The notes beneath the pieces are model-generated. The model saw only the letters and a list, made by a program, of their open reading frames with translations, was not told the origin of the DNA and did not search any database. This document shows, piece by piece, positions 24,117 through 35,804 of a stretch of 64,000 bases of DNA (position 1 is its first letter; each line of letters starts with the position of its first letter). Origin of the DNA: Cyclina sinensis (Eukaryota > Mollusca > Bivalvia > Venerida > Veneridae); the NCBI GenBank assembly GCA_012932295.1, contig JAAONU010000016.1:43679241-43743240 (forward strand). Reading direction: 5' to 3'. Both the position numbers and the translations under genes were made by a program.

Positions 24117-25929
24117 TAAAGGTATTGGAGACATTTATATATCTTCCTATTATAAACCTCATGAGAACGATGAGGAGTCCCTAGCTAACTTATGGTCAAC
24201 CTTAAAAAAGATTCCCAGTAATAGTTCAGTCTGGATCTTGGGTGACTTTAACATGCCCAGTATTAATTGGTCAACAGAATCCATTACAGAAGGCTGTAGA
24301 CATAGAAACATTTATACTTCCCTATTAGAAAACCTCCTAAATTTCAATCTTCAACAGATGGTCACTACTCCCACGAGAGGAAATAACACTCTTGATCTTT
24401 TCTTAACAAATATGCCAGGTCAAGTCCATAGTACCACTACACTACCCCCACTAGGAACCTCAGATCACGACATTGTTTTCCATGAGATGAAGGTTAATAG
24501 AGGCCGCCCTATTCAAACCGTAAGAGAAGTTAAGTGTTATAAGAAAGCAAATTGGTCATGCCTCAAAAAAGACTTTAATGTTTATGCTCAATCCTTCCTG
24601 GCCCAAAACCATACTGACCCGAATTCTGCTTGGTCGTCATTTAAGAGGGAGCTAATACGTTTAAGTTCCATCTATATTCCTACCAAGTTAACTAAGACAC
24701 GTCTTGATCTGCCTTGGATAAACCCCGCCATCATACGCCAAATAAGGAAACGTGATCGACTTCACTCCAAACTCAAAAAGTCAACCACTCCATCACCTGC
24801 CCTGTTAGATAAGTTTAAGAAGCTTAGAGGCCAAATCCAAAGAGTTATTAGGAACTCATACTGGTTGTATTTAGACAAGGTCATATTCTCAAATGACTCA
24901 CAACCAGGGGCGAATAAGAAATTCTATTCTTTCGTCAAATCAAATAAGACTGAAAATTGTGGAGTAGCCCCCCTCAAGAGTGATTGTCAAACATTCACCG
25001 ACGCCAAGACCAAGGCGGACATACTAAATAAACAGTTTGAGTCGGTATTCTCTCGTCCACAGCCACTAAGTCTTGCTCAGTCCTGTAAACAAATACTCAC
25101 TCCACAAAATCATCCAAGGATGCCCAATGTCATTATCACCGAGGATGGAGTACGGAAACTCCTTAAAGGTCTAAACCCCAGTAAAGCCTCGGGACCCGAC
25201 CAGCTATCCCCAAGGTTACTAAAGGAACTTCATAATGAAGTAGCCCCAGTCCTTACTTATATCTTTCAAATCTCCCTGAAATCAGGTATTGTCCCCAATG
25301 ACTGGAAGCATGCCGTCATTGCTCCCGTTTATAAAAAGGGCCCAAAATGCAAACCCAGTAATTATAGACCCATCTCCTTAACCTGTATTGCCTCTAAGCT
25401 CATGGAGCACATACTTGTCTCCAATATCATGTCTTTTTATGACAAACATGATATCTTAAGTCCACACCAGGAAGTCCATGACAACTTAGAACAAGGCCAG
25501 CAAACCGATATTATAGTCATGGACTTCAGCAAAGCATTTGACAAAGTCGATCATCATAAACTTCTTCTCAAACTTGAGAGATTAGGTATTAATTCCGAGA
25601 GTGTTTCTTGGATCAGGTCATTTCTTTATGGTTGCACCCAGCAGGTTGCGGTAGAAGGTCAAAACTCGGAAAGCCTACCAGTCCTATCAGGTGTCCCCCA
25701 AGGCTCGGTCCTTGGGCCTTGCCTATTCCTCTCAAACATTAACGACCTACCTGACAGTGTAAAGGGCAAAGTTAGACTATTCGTAGACGATACAATAGTA
25801 TATCTAACCATCAATTCCACCCGAGATGCCGAAACCCTTCAAAATGACCTTCATAGTCTTGAAAACTGGGAATCTGATTGGTCCATGGAATTCAACCCTG
25901 ACAAATGTGAAATCCTTAGAATCAGCTGA
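24117..25929 (+). pseudogene. Endonuclease-reverse transcriptase, truncated and frameshifted
   Basis: Counting from the satellite-derived ATG at 24112, the 605-residue reading shows the endonuclease C-half: GDFNMPSINW (44-53), RGNNTLDLFLT (89-99) and SDHD (117-120). The RT follows: LNPSKASGPDQLSP (354-367), NYRPISLTCIASKLME (417-432), motif A DFSKAFDKVDH (471-481), motif B SGVPQGSVLGP (526-536) and motif C FVDD (557-560). Both motif C aspartates are kept, with V where A is usual in this group. Between PHQ (451-453) and VHDN the HGFR..SC.TQL block typical of these RTs is missing, an in-frame loss of roughly 15-20 residues near 25470. IND is preceded by SN where a Y is usual. The frame ends at a TGA at 25927-25929, beside an A8 run. 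The copy is dead. Confidence 0.93.
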
Positions 25930-26566
25930 AAAAAAACATCCTATCATATTCCCTTACAAACTTCATGGTATTGAACTGAAAACCACAGAGGCTGCTAAAT
26001 ATTTAGGCGTAACAATAAGTAAAGACCTTTCCTGGACCAATCACATCAACAACATAACATCTAAAGTCAAACATTCACTCAGGTTCATTAAAAGAAATGT
26101 TAAAACTTCAAATAAAAAGGTCAAAGAAACTGCCTACAAAACTTATGTAAGGCCCCAGTTAGAATACTGTTCTACGGTTTGGCATCCTTGGCAAAAATAT
26201 TTAATCTATAAATTAGAACAAGTTCAAAGATCTGCCGCCAGATATGTAACTAATGATTATAATTACACCAGTAGTGTGTCCCAAATGTTGTTGGATCTAA
26301 AATGGCAAACCTTAGAACAAAGACGTAACATCAGCTCTGTCACTTTTTTGTATAAGATCCAACACAATCTTGTTAGGGTTGACCATCACCACCTGACACC
26401 CACAAGAAACCTGAACTATCTTATACCACATTCAAGGACACAATATCATTCCCACTCATTCTTCCCAAGAAGTATTCGTCTGTGGAATGGTCTACCTGTG
26501 GCCTTGCAAGCTAGTCCCAGTATAGATACCTTTACTGGGAAGCTGCATCCTTCCCACCAGTTCTAA
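25930..26566 (+). pseudogene. RT C-terminal domain of the same element, in the next frame
   Basis: The reading continues in the frame one base later, directly after the stop at 25927-25929. It shows the conserved C-terminal features of this group: KYLGVTISKDLSWTNHI, YVRPQLEYCSTVWHPW, SAARYVTNDYNYTSSVSQML and RSIRLWNGLPVAL, then a stop at 26564-26566. The frame change sits at the A8 homopolymer near 25928-25936, so it is either slippage during retrotransposition or replication, or a sequencing error. The nominal upstream start at 25826 is not real, because that stretch overlaps the RT thumb region in the wrong frame. About 170 bp of 3' untranslated sequence follows. Confidence 0.9.
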
Positions 26567-27079
26567 ATCTATACACTGTTTTTACCTTTTTAACTTTAGT
26601 TCTGTAGTTCTTTTATCTTGAAATTCTAGTAACTTTGCACTTAACATATATTAACAGCTATTCCCAGAAAACGCGCCTGCTTAGTATAATCAATTGTTGA
26701 TTGTGAAGCAGTACAATGTAGATGTAGATAGATGTAGAATGATCAGTTTTATATATAGGATTGTTAAATGTTGTTGTTTATAGATCTCTGTGAAATAAAA
26801 AATGTATGTAAGACGTTTATGATCAGTTTTATATATAGGATTGTTAAATGTTGTCTTTATAGATCTCTGTGAAATAAAAAAATGTATGTAAGACGTATAT
26901 GATCAAATTTATACATAGGATTGTTAAATGTTGTTGTTTATAGATCTCTTTGAATTAAAAATGTAAGTAAAACGTTAATGATCAGTTTAATATATAGGAT
27001 TGTTAAATGTTGTTGTTTATAGATCTCTGTGAAATAAAGAAAATATGTAAGACGTATATGATCAGTTTTATACATAGGA

Positions 27080-30000
27080 TTGTTAAATGTTGTCTTTATA
27101 TATCTCTGTGAAATAAAAAATGAATGTAAGACGTATATGATCAGATTTATACAGAGGATTGTTAAATGTTGTTGCTTAGCAATTTTCTGCAAAACATACT
27201 TGATCAGGTTTTATTTATACCATTGCAAAATGTTGTTGATAATAGATCTCTATGAAAATCTTATATCTGTAAGACATACTTGATCAAGTTTTATATGTAA
27301 CATTGTTAAATGTTGAAGTTAATAGGTCTCTGTGTAATAACCGATGTCTGTAAGAACTACATTATCAGGTTTTATATACACCATTGTTAAATGTCGTTGT
27401 TAAAAGAACTCTGTAATATAACTAATGTCTGTAAGATGTACATGATCATGTTTTGTATGTACCAATGTTAAATGCTGTTGTTAAAAGATCTCTGTAAAAA
27501 AACTAATGCCAGTAAAACTTACTTTATCAGGTTTTATATGTACCTTAGCTAAATGTTATATTTAATAGATCTCTGTGAAATAACAAATGTCTATAAGACT
27601 GACTTGATCAGGTTTTATATTTTTAGATGTTAAATATTGTTAATAGATCTCTGTGAATTAAAAAATGTATGTTAAACGTATATGATCAGTTTTATATATA
27701 AGATTGTTAAATGATGTTATTGATAGATCTCTGTGAATTAAAAAATGTGTGTCAGACGTATATGGTCAGTTTTATATATAAGATTGTTAAATGTTGTTAA
27801 TCATAGATCTCTGTGAAATAAAAAATGTATGTAAGACGTATATGATCTGTTTATATATAAGATTGTTAAATGTTGTTATTAATAGATCTCTGTGAAAAAA
27901 AATGTGTGTAAGACGTATATGATCTGTTTAAATATAAGATTGTTAAATGATGTTATTAATAGATCTCTGTGAAATAAAAAATGTATGTAAGACGTATATG
28001 ATCTGTTTTATATATAAGATTGTTAAATGATGTTTTTAAAAGATCTCTGTGAATTAAAAGATGTATGTAAGACGTATATGATCAGTTTTATATATAGGAT
28101 TCTTAAATGTTGTTTATAGATCTCTGTGAAATAAAAAATGTATGTAAGATGTATGTGATCAGATTTATACATAAGATTGTTAAATGTTGTTGTTTATAGA
28201 TCTCTGTGAAATAAAAAAAATATGTAAGACGTATTTGATCAGTTTTATATATAGGATTGTTTAATGATGTTGTTTATAGATCTCTGTGAATTAAAAAAAA
28301 ATTATGTAAGACGTATATGATCAGTTTTATATATAGGATTGTTAAATGTTGTTGTTTATAAATCTCTATGAAATAAAAAGTATATGTAAGACGTGTATGA
28401 TCAGTTTTATATATAGGATTGTTAAATGTTGTTGTTTATAGATCTCTGTGAAATAAAAAATGTATGTAAGACGTATATGATCAGATTTATACATAGGATT
28501 GTTAAATGTTGTTGTTTATAGATCTCTGTGAAATAAAAAAAAAAATATGTAAGACGTATATGATCAGTTTTATATATAGGATTGTTTAATGTTGTTGTTT
28601 ATAGATCTCTGTGAAATAAAAAAAAATTATGTAAGACGTATATGATCAGTTTTATATATAGGATTGTTTAATGTTGTTGTTTATAGATCTCTGTGAAATA
28701 AAAAAAAATTATGTAAGACGTATATGATCAGTTTTATATATAGGATTCTTAAATGTTGTTTATAGATCTCTGTGAAATAAAAAATGTATGTAAGATGTAT
28801 GTGATCAGATTTATACATAAGATTGTTAAATGTTGTTGTTTATAGATCTCTGTGAAATAAAAAAAAAAATATGTAAGACGTATATGATCAGTTTTATATA
28901 TAGGATTGTTTAATGTTGTTGTTTATAGATCTCTGTGAAATAAAAAAAAAATATGTAAGACGTATATGATCAGTTTTATATATAGGATTGTTTAATGTTG
29001 TTGTTTATAGATCTCTGTGAAATAAAAAAAAATTATGTAAGACGTATATGATCAGTTTTATATATAGGATTGTTAAATGTTGTTGTTTATAAATCTCTAT
29101 GAAATAAAAAGTATATGTAAGACGTGTATGATCAGTTTTATATATAGGATTGTTAAATCTTGTTGTTTATAAATCTCTGTGAAGTAAAAAATGTATGTAA
29201 GACGTATATGATCAGATTTATACATAGGATTGTTAAATGTTGTTGTTTATAGATCTCTTTGAATTAAAAATGTAAGTAAAACGTTTATGATCAGTTTAAT
29301 ATATAGGTTTGTTAAATGTTGTTGTTTATAGATCTCTTTGAATTAAAAATGTAAGTAAAACGTTTATGATCAGTTTAATATATAGGATTGTTAAATGTTG
29401 TCTTTATAAATCTCTGTGAAGTAAAAAATGTATGTTAGACGTATATGATCAGATTTATACAGAGGATTGTTAAATGTTGTTGTTTATAGATCTCTTTGAA
29501 TTAAAAATGTAAGTAAAACGTTTATGATCAGTTTAATATATAGGATTGTTAAATGTTGTTGTTTATAGATCTCTTTGAATTAAAAATGTAAGTAAAACGT
29601 TTATGATCAGTTTAATATATAGGATTGTTAAATGTTGTCTTTATAAATCTCTGTGAAGTAAAAAATGTATGTTAGACGTATATGATCAGATTTATACAGA
29701 GGATTGTTAAATGTTGTTGTTTATAGATCTCTTTGAATTAAAAATGTAAGTAAAACGTTTATGATCAGTTTTATATATAGGATTGTTAAATGTTGTCTTT
29801 AATGATCTCTGTGAAATAAAAAATGTATGTAGAACGTAAATGATCAGTTTTATATATAGGATTGTTAAATGTTGTTGTTTATAAATCTCTGTGAAGTAAA
29901 AAATGTATGTAAGACGTATATGATCAGATTTATACATAGGATTGTTAAATGTTGTTGTTTATAGATCTCTTTGAATTAAAAATGTAAGTAAAACGTTTAT

Positions 30001-32394
30001 GATCATTTTAATATATAGGATTGTTAAATGTTGTTGTTTATAGATCTCTGTGAAATAAAAAAAAATATGTAAGACGTATATGATCAGTTTTATATACAGG
30101 ATTGTTAAATGTTGTCTTTATATATCTCTGTGAAATAAAAAATGAATGTAAGACGTATATGATCAGATTTATACAGAGGATTGTTAAATGTTGTTGCTTA
30201 GCAATTTTCTGCAAAACATACTTGATCAGGTTTTATTTATACCATTGCAAAATGTTGTTGATAATAGATCTCTATGAAAATCTTATATCTGTAAGACATA
30301 CTTGATCAAGTTTTATATGTAACATTGTTAAATGTTGAAGTTAATAGGTCTCTGTGTAATAACCGATGTCTGTAAGAACTACATTATCAGGTTTTATATA
30401 CACCATTGTTAAATGTCGTTGTTAAAAGAACTCTGTAATATAACTAATGTCTGTAAGATGTACATGATCATGTTTTGTATGTACCAATGTTAAATGCTGT
30501 TGTTAAAAGATCTCTGTAAAAAAACTAATGCCAGTAAAACTTACTTTATCAGGTTTTATATGTACCTTAGCTAAATGTTATATTTAATAGATCTCTGTGA
30601 AATAACAAATGTCTGTAAGACTGACTTGATCAGGTTTTATATTTTTAGATGTTAAATATTGTTAATAGATCTCTGTGAATTAAAAAATGTATGTTAAACG
30701 TATATGATCAGTTTTATATATAAGATTGTTAAATGATGTTATTGATAGATCTCTGTGAATTAAAAAATGTGTGTCAGACGTATATGGTCAGTTTTATATA
30801 TAAGATTGTTAAATGTTGTTAATCATAGATCTCTGTGAAATAAAAAATGTATGTAAGACGTATATGATCTGTTTATATATAAGATTGTTAAATGTTGTTA
30901 TTAATAGATCTCTGTGAAATAAAAAATGTATGTAAGACGTATATGATCTGTTTAAATATAAGATTGTTAAATGATGTTATTAATAGATCTCTGTGAAATA
31001 AAAAATGTATGTAAGACGTATATGATCTGTTTTATATATAAGATTGTTAAATGATGTTTTTAAAAGATCTCTGTGAATTAAAAGATGTATGTAAGACGTA
31101 TATGGTCAGTTTTATATATAAGATTGTTAAATGTTGTTAATCATAGATCTCTGTGAAATAAAAAATGTATGTAAGACGTATATGATCTGTTTATATATAA
31201 GATTGTTAAATGATGTTTTTAATAGATCTCTGTGAAAAAAAAATGTATGTAAGACGTATATGATCTGTTTAAATATAAGATTGTTAAATGATGTTATTAA
31301 TAGATCTCTGTGAAATAAAAAATGTATGTAAGACGTATATGATCTGTTTTATATATAAGATTGTTAAATGATGTTTTTAAAAGATCTCTGTGAATTAAAA
31401 GATGTATGTAAGACGTATATGATCAGTTTTATATATAGGATTCTTAAATGTTGTTTATAGATCTCTGTGAAATAAAAAATGTATGTAAGATGTATGTGAT
31501 CAGATTTATACATAAGATTGTTAAATGTTGTTGTTTATAGATCTCTGTGAAATAAAAAAAATATGTAAGACGTATATGATCAGTTTTATATATAGGATTG
31601 TTTAATGATGTTGTTTATAGATCTCTGTGAATTAAAAAAAAGTTATGTTTGACGTTTATGATCAGTTTTATATATAGGATTGTTTAATGTTGTTGTTTAT
31701 AGATCTCTGTGAAATAAAAAAAAATTATGTAAGACGTATATGATCAGTTTTATATATAGGATTGTTAAATGTTGTTGTTTATAAATCTCTGTGAAGTAAA
31801 AAATATATGTAAGACGTATATGATCAGTTTTATATATAGGATTGTTAAATGTTGTTGTTTATAAATCTCTGTGAAGTAAAAAATGTATGTAAGACGTATA
31901 TGATCAGATTTATACATAGGATTGTTAAATGTTGTTGTTTATAAATCTCTTTGAATTAAAAATGTAAGTAAAACGTTTATGATCATTTTAATGTAAAGGT
32001 TTTTTAAATGTTGTTGTTTATAGATCTCTGTGAAATAAAAAAAAATATGTAAGACTTATATGATCAGTTTTATATATAGGATTGTTAAATGTTGTCTTTA
32101 TATATCTCTGTGAAACAAAAAATGTATGTTAGACGTATATGATCAGATTTATACAGAGGATTGTTAAATGTTGTTGTTTATAGATCTCTTTGAATTAAAA
32201 ATGTAAGTAAAACGTTTATGATCAGTTTTATATATAGGATTGTTAAATGTTGTCTTTAATGATCTCTGTGAAATAAAAAATGTATGTAGGACGTAAATGA
32301 TCAGTTTTATATATAGGATTGTTAAATGTTGTTGTTTATAAATCTCTGTGAAGTAAAAAATGTATGTAAGACGTATATGATCAGATTTATACAT
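27080..32394. repeat. Higher-order duplication of about 3.0 kb within the satellite
   Basis: A distinctive junction (TTGCTTAGCAATTTTCTGC) occurs near 27171 and again near 30193. The following several hundred bases are nearly identical, including rare variants such as TAACCGATGTCTG and the short monomer TTTTTAGATG. The offset is 3022 bp. A second matched pair near 29707 and 32164 is offset by 2457 bp, so the blocks differ by gain and loss of monomers. A more diverged third copy begins near 23258 and is cut by the retrotransposon. Confidence 0.85.
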
Positions 32395-33540
32395 AGGATT
32401 GTTAAATGTTGTTGTTTATAGATCTCTGTGAAATAAAAAAAAATTATGTAAGACGTATATGATCAGTTTTATATATAGGATTGTTAAATGTTGTTGTTTA
32501 TAAATCTCTGTGAAGTAAAAAATATATGTAAGACGTATATGATCAGTTTTATATATAGGATTGTTAAATGTTGTTGTTTATAGATCTCTGTGAAATAAAA
32601 AAATGTATGTAAGACGTATATGATCAGTTTTATATATAGGATTGTTAAATGTTGTCTTTAAAGATCTCTGTGAAATAAAAAATGTATGTAAGGCGTAAAT
32701 GATCAGTTTTATATATAGGATTGTTTAATGTTGTTGTTTATAGATCTCTGTGAAATAAAAAAACTATGTAAGACGTATATGAACAGTTTTATATATAGGA
32801 TTGTTTAATGTTGTTGTTTATAGATCTCTGTGAAATAAAAAAATATGTAAGACGTACTTGATCTTGATTAATTTGTGTTTTTGTTAAATGTTGTTGTTTT
32901 TTGATCATTGATAAATAGCTAATGTCTGTAAGCTGTTCTTTATCAGGTTATATATGTACCATTGTTTAATTTTGTTGTTTATAGATCTGTGAAATAAATG
33001 TCTGTTATACGTACTTGATCAGGTTTAATACGTACCATTGCTAAATGCTGTTGATAATAGATCTCTGTGAAAAACTAATATCTGTAAGACGTACATGATC
33101 AGGTTTTATACTCTATGAACCATTGTTAAATGTTGTTAAAAAAAATCTCTGTGAAATATTTAAGTTTGTAAGACTAACTTGATCAGGTTTTTTATATATG
33201 TGCTATTGCTAAATGTGTTTGTTAATAGATCTGTGTGAAATAACAAATGTTTGTGAGATGTACTGGATCAGGTTATATATGTACCATTACTAAAGTTATT
33301 GTTAATAGATCTCTTTGAAATAACTGATGTCTGTAAGACGTACTTTATCATGTTTTATATGTACTATTGTTAAGTGTTGTTGTTAGTAGATCTCTGTGAA
33401 ATAATTTATTTTTGTAAAATTAACTTAATCAGGTTTTATATTTTCTATTGTTAAATGTTGTTGTTTATAGATATCTGTAAAAGAAAAAAATGTCTGTAAG
33501 ATGTACATGATCAGGTTTTATATGTACCATTACTAAATAT

Positions 33541-33857
33541 TTTTATGACCCCAAGGGGAGGCATATAGTAATCAAATTATCCATCTGTCAGTACGTCAAC
33601 CATTTTGTCCGGAGCATAACTCCAAAAGTATGCAAGGCATTGACATCAAACTTGAATATAGCCTGACGGCGATAATGTTTATTGCAGTGCACAAGATCCA
33701 TTACTTCAGTTTTCCTTGTCTGGTCATTTGCTCACAAAGTATACAAGTGATTGCCTTCAAACTTGGAGTATAGGTTGTTGGTGATGAAGCGGAGTGCAAT
33801 GCACAAGAACCATAACCCCAGCTCACTTATAGTCTGAATAATCTCTCTTTGTCATTT
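33541..33857 (+). mobile_element. Fragment of GAGGCATA-head family
   Basis: Starts at the satellite edge with ATGACCCCAAGGGGAGGCATATAGTAATC (head hairpin plus TATAGTAATC), then GTCAGTACGTCAACC and core-like text (GTCCGGAGCATAACTCC, GTATGCAAGGCATTG). It is cut at 33858 by a GCTCACC element. Confidence 0.65.
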
Positions 33858-34632
33858 TTAGCTCACCTTAGGACAATGTCCTCAAGGTGAGCTTTTGTGA
33901 TGGCTTTTGCATGAAGCTCTACCAAAGTTATTCAAAGAATTGAAACTCTGGTTGCTATGGCAATTGAAAGGAAAAACTTTGAAAATCTTCTTGTCTGAAA
34001 CCACAAGGCCCCGAGCCTTAAGATTAGTATGTAGCATTGTCGTATGGACCTCTACCAAGTTTGTTCAAATTATTCCCCTGGGGTCAAATTTGGCCCCGCC
34101 CCGGGGGTCAACTTATTTAACATTGTAAAAATTTAAAAATCTTCCTGTCTGAAACCAGAAAGACCTGAGTCTTCAGATTTTGTATGTAGCATTGTCTTGT
34201 GGACTTCTACAAAGTTTGTTCAAATTATACCCTTAGAGTCAAATTTGGCCCTGCCTCGGGGGTCAGTGGATTTTACATAGGCTTATATAGTGAAACTTTA
34301 AAAGTCTTCTTGTCTGAAACCACAAGAGCCTGAGCTTTAAGATTTGGTATGTAGCATTGTCGTATGGACATCTACCTCTAAAAAAATCTTCATGTCTGAA
34401 ACCACAAAGCTTTTTCGAATCATTAGATTAGGTTAAAGGTCACCAAGGCTAAAAATAGGTTTAAATACTGTACCTCATACAGGTTTCATTTAAAGACCAT
34501 CTTTGATATTCGGTATATAGGATTCTTGCATGGACCTCTACATTACTTACATATTTTCAATTAAAACATGAAATACTGCTTAACTGCAAACCTACAGCCA
34601 AAATACTCAGGTGAGCGATCATGGCCCTGATG
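33858..34632 (+). mobile_element. GCTCACC-family element, internally deleted
   Basis: The head TTAGCTCACCTTAGGAC is joined directly to GCATGAAGCTCTACC, so the microsatellite and first spacer are missing. Two or three core units follow, then CTCAGGTGAGCGATCATGGCC. The 3' hairpin has lost its first arm: GATCATGGCCC in place of GATCTAGGGCCATCATGGCCC. Confidence 0.85.
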
Positions 34633-34635
34633 TTC

Positions 34636-35260
34636 TTTTTTTTCATCCAAACTTTACTGGAATGATCAGTACCAAGTCTAGTTGTGCATATCGTCGGCAT
34701 TTTCCAGTCCAATACTTATTATGCCCTTGTCCGTCCGTCCGTCTGTCCCAAAAGCACTGGAGCTAGAGTCAAGAAACTTTTTAGGAATGTTGATCAGCAT
34801 GTGAAGTTGTGCATCTGGGGTTTCCCGCATAGATTTATTCGGAACTGTTACAGTTATGGCCCCTTACTTAGTCAAAAATAGTAATTTTCAACTTGTGTCG
34901 CCTGTACCTGCAAAAGCGCTGCACCTACAGTCAAGAAACTTTACGGGACTGTTGATTAGCATGTAAAGTTGTGCACCTGGGGTTTCCCGTATATATTTAT
35001 TCGGAATTGTTAGAGTTATGGCTCCTTACATACTCAAAATTTGCAATTTTCAACTTGTGTCGCCTGTACCTGCGAAAGGGCTGCACCGACAGTCAAGAAA
35101 CTTTACAGGAATGTTGATCAGCATGTAAAGTTGTGCACCTGGGGTTTCCCGTATAGATTTATTCGGAATTGTTAGAGTTATAGCCCCTTACCTTCTCAAA
35201 ATTTGCAATTTTCAACTTGTTTCGCCTGTAACTGCAAAAGCGCTGGAGGTAGAATCACCC
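34636..35260 (+). repeat. Tandem core units of another family
   Basis: Three units of about 150-160 bp with CAAGAAACTTTA, GTTGTGCACCTGGGGTTTCC, TTATTCGGAATTGTTAGAG and CAACTTGTGTCGCCTGTACC. A GTCCGTCCGTC tract precedes them. Heads and tails were not identified. Confidence 0.7.
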
Positions 35261-35339
35261 AGTTCTGAGCAGGGTTAGACATACTGTATCTGACTGAAGC
35301 AAATGTTTATGAGATTCAAGTACAGTACCATCAGCGTGT

Positions 35340-35798
35340 TGGGTGGAGCTTAACATGTTTACCTATGTCACGGGAAGACGACTGCCATGGTTTGTTGTTC
35401 TACACACGAGATAAGTTGCCAGTGACAAATTCCAGTGTTTCACATCAACCTCATATGGAACAAATGTCAGTTACCATCTCATCAGAGCTCTGTCCAAGGT
35501 AATTCTGTCTTCTCTATAGAGTTCCATCCTCGAATGTAACAGACTTATTAATGATCTAACACATATTGCAGACCAAACTTCTCCAGATGTAGATTTCAAC
35601 TTAGCTTTTAATTCTACAAATTATACACTGTCACTGAAATTGAATACCTATTCCCAGTGTGTGCAGCTCCCAACTCACAGAGGTGGTTCTACACTTGACC
35701 TTGTTTACATACAGAATAATATTATACAACCCAGATTATCCTGCCTGTCGACCTACTTCTCAGACCACAGCATTGTTACCCTACAGTTTGATATCTAA
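35340..35798 (+). pseudogene. Broken endonuclease-like gene
   Basis: Translated in pieces, the plus strand gives CHGLLFYTRDKLPVTNSSV and MEQMSVTIS, then a stop (in CCAAGGTAA near 35500), then LINDLTHIADQTSPD and finally CVQLPTHRGGSTLDLVYI, STYFSDHSIVTLQFDI and a TAA at 35796-35798. THRGGSTLDLV and SDHSIV are the two C-terminal signatures of exonuclease-endonuclease-phosphatase domains in mobile elements. The GDFN motif is lost. No RT follows; the stop comes directly after the endonuclease domain, six bases before a GCTCACC element. A terminal endonuclease domain is known in Helentron proteins, so this could be such a remnant, but a decayed non-LTR fragment is equally possible. Confidence 0.55.
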
Positions 35799-35804
35799 AC
35801 ATTT

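Larger units (their letters stand above)
24117..26737 (+). mobile_element. 5'-truncated non-LTR retrotransposon (CR1/Jockey/L2-like group)
   Basis: It encodes the C-terminal half of an apurinic-type endonuclease and a reverse transcriptase (next two entries). The 3' end is an ATGTAGATGTAGATAGATG microsatellite rather than poly(A). AATGAT occurs before the left end (24111-24116) and after the right end (26738-26743). Removing the insert restores the satellite exactly: GACGTAAATGAT joined to CAGTTTTATATATAGG. It is truncated within the endonuclease, as is usual for target-primed insertions, and the ATG that opens the long ORF at 24112 belongs to the satellite, not the element. The insertion is younger than the array around it. 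Clade assignment is by motif style only. Confidence 0.92.
17571..33540. repeat. 80-bp satellite array, about 130 monomers
   Basis: Tandem units of about 80 bp. A typical monomer runs TGATCAGTTTTATATATAGG, ATTGTTAAATGTTGTTGTTT, ATAGATCTCTGTGAAATAAA, AAATGTATGTAAGACGTATA. Two types are visible. The outer type has GTTTTATATGTACCATTG and AATAACTAATGTCTG, occupies 17571 to about 23650, and returns at about 32870-33540. The inner type has ATATATAGGATTG and AATAAAAAATGTATG, occupies about 23650-32870 and is much more uniform. Every monomer carries two GATC sites (AGATCT and TGATCA) at near-fixed spacing. ORFs of 60-85 codons arise from the repeat and are not genes. Three elements interrupt the array. 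Confidence 0.95.

Noticed and set aside
25826..25929. Start codon of the second retrotransposon ORF at 25826
   Set aside because: This stretch overlaps the RT in another frame. The genuine C-terminal reading begins only after the frameshift near 25930.
27080..30305. Identical 67-codon ORFs at 27080-27283 and 30102-30305
   Set aside because: They are the same satellite block duplicated 3022 bp apart; no start context, and the rest of the array does not preserve the frame.
17571..33540. CRISPR-like array
   Set aside because: Units are contiguous 80-bp tandem monomers without unique spacers, in a eukaryotic context with non-LTR and SINE insertions.
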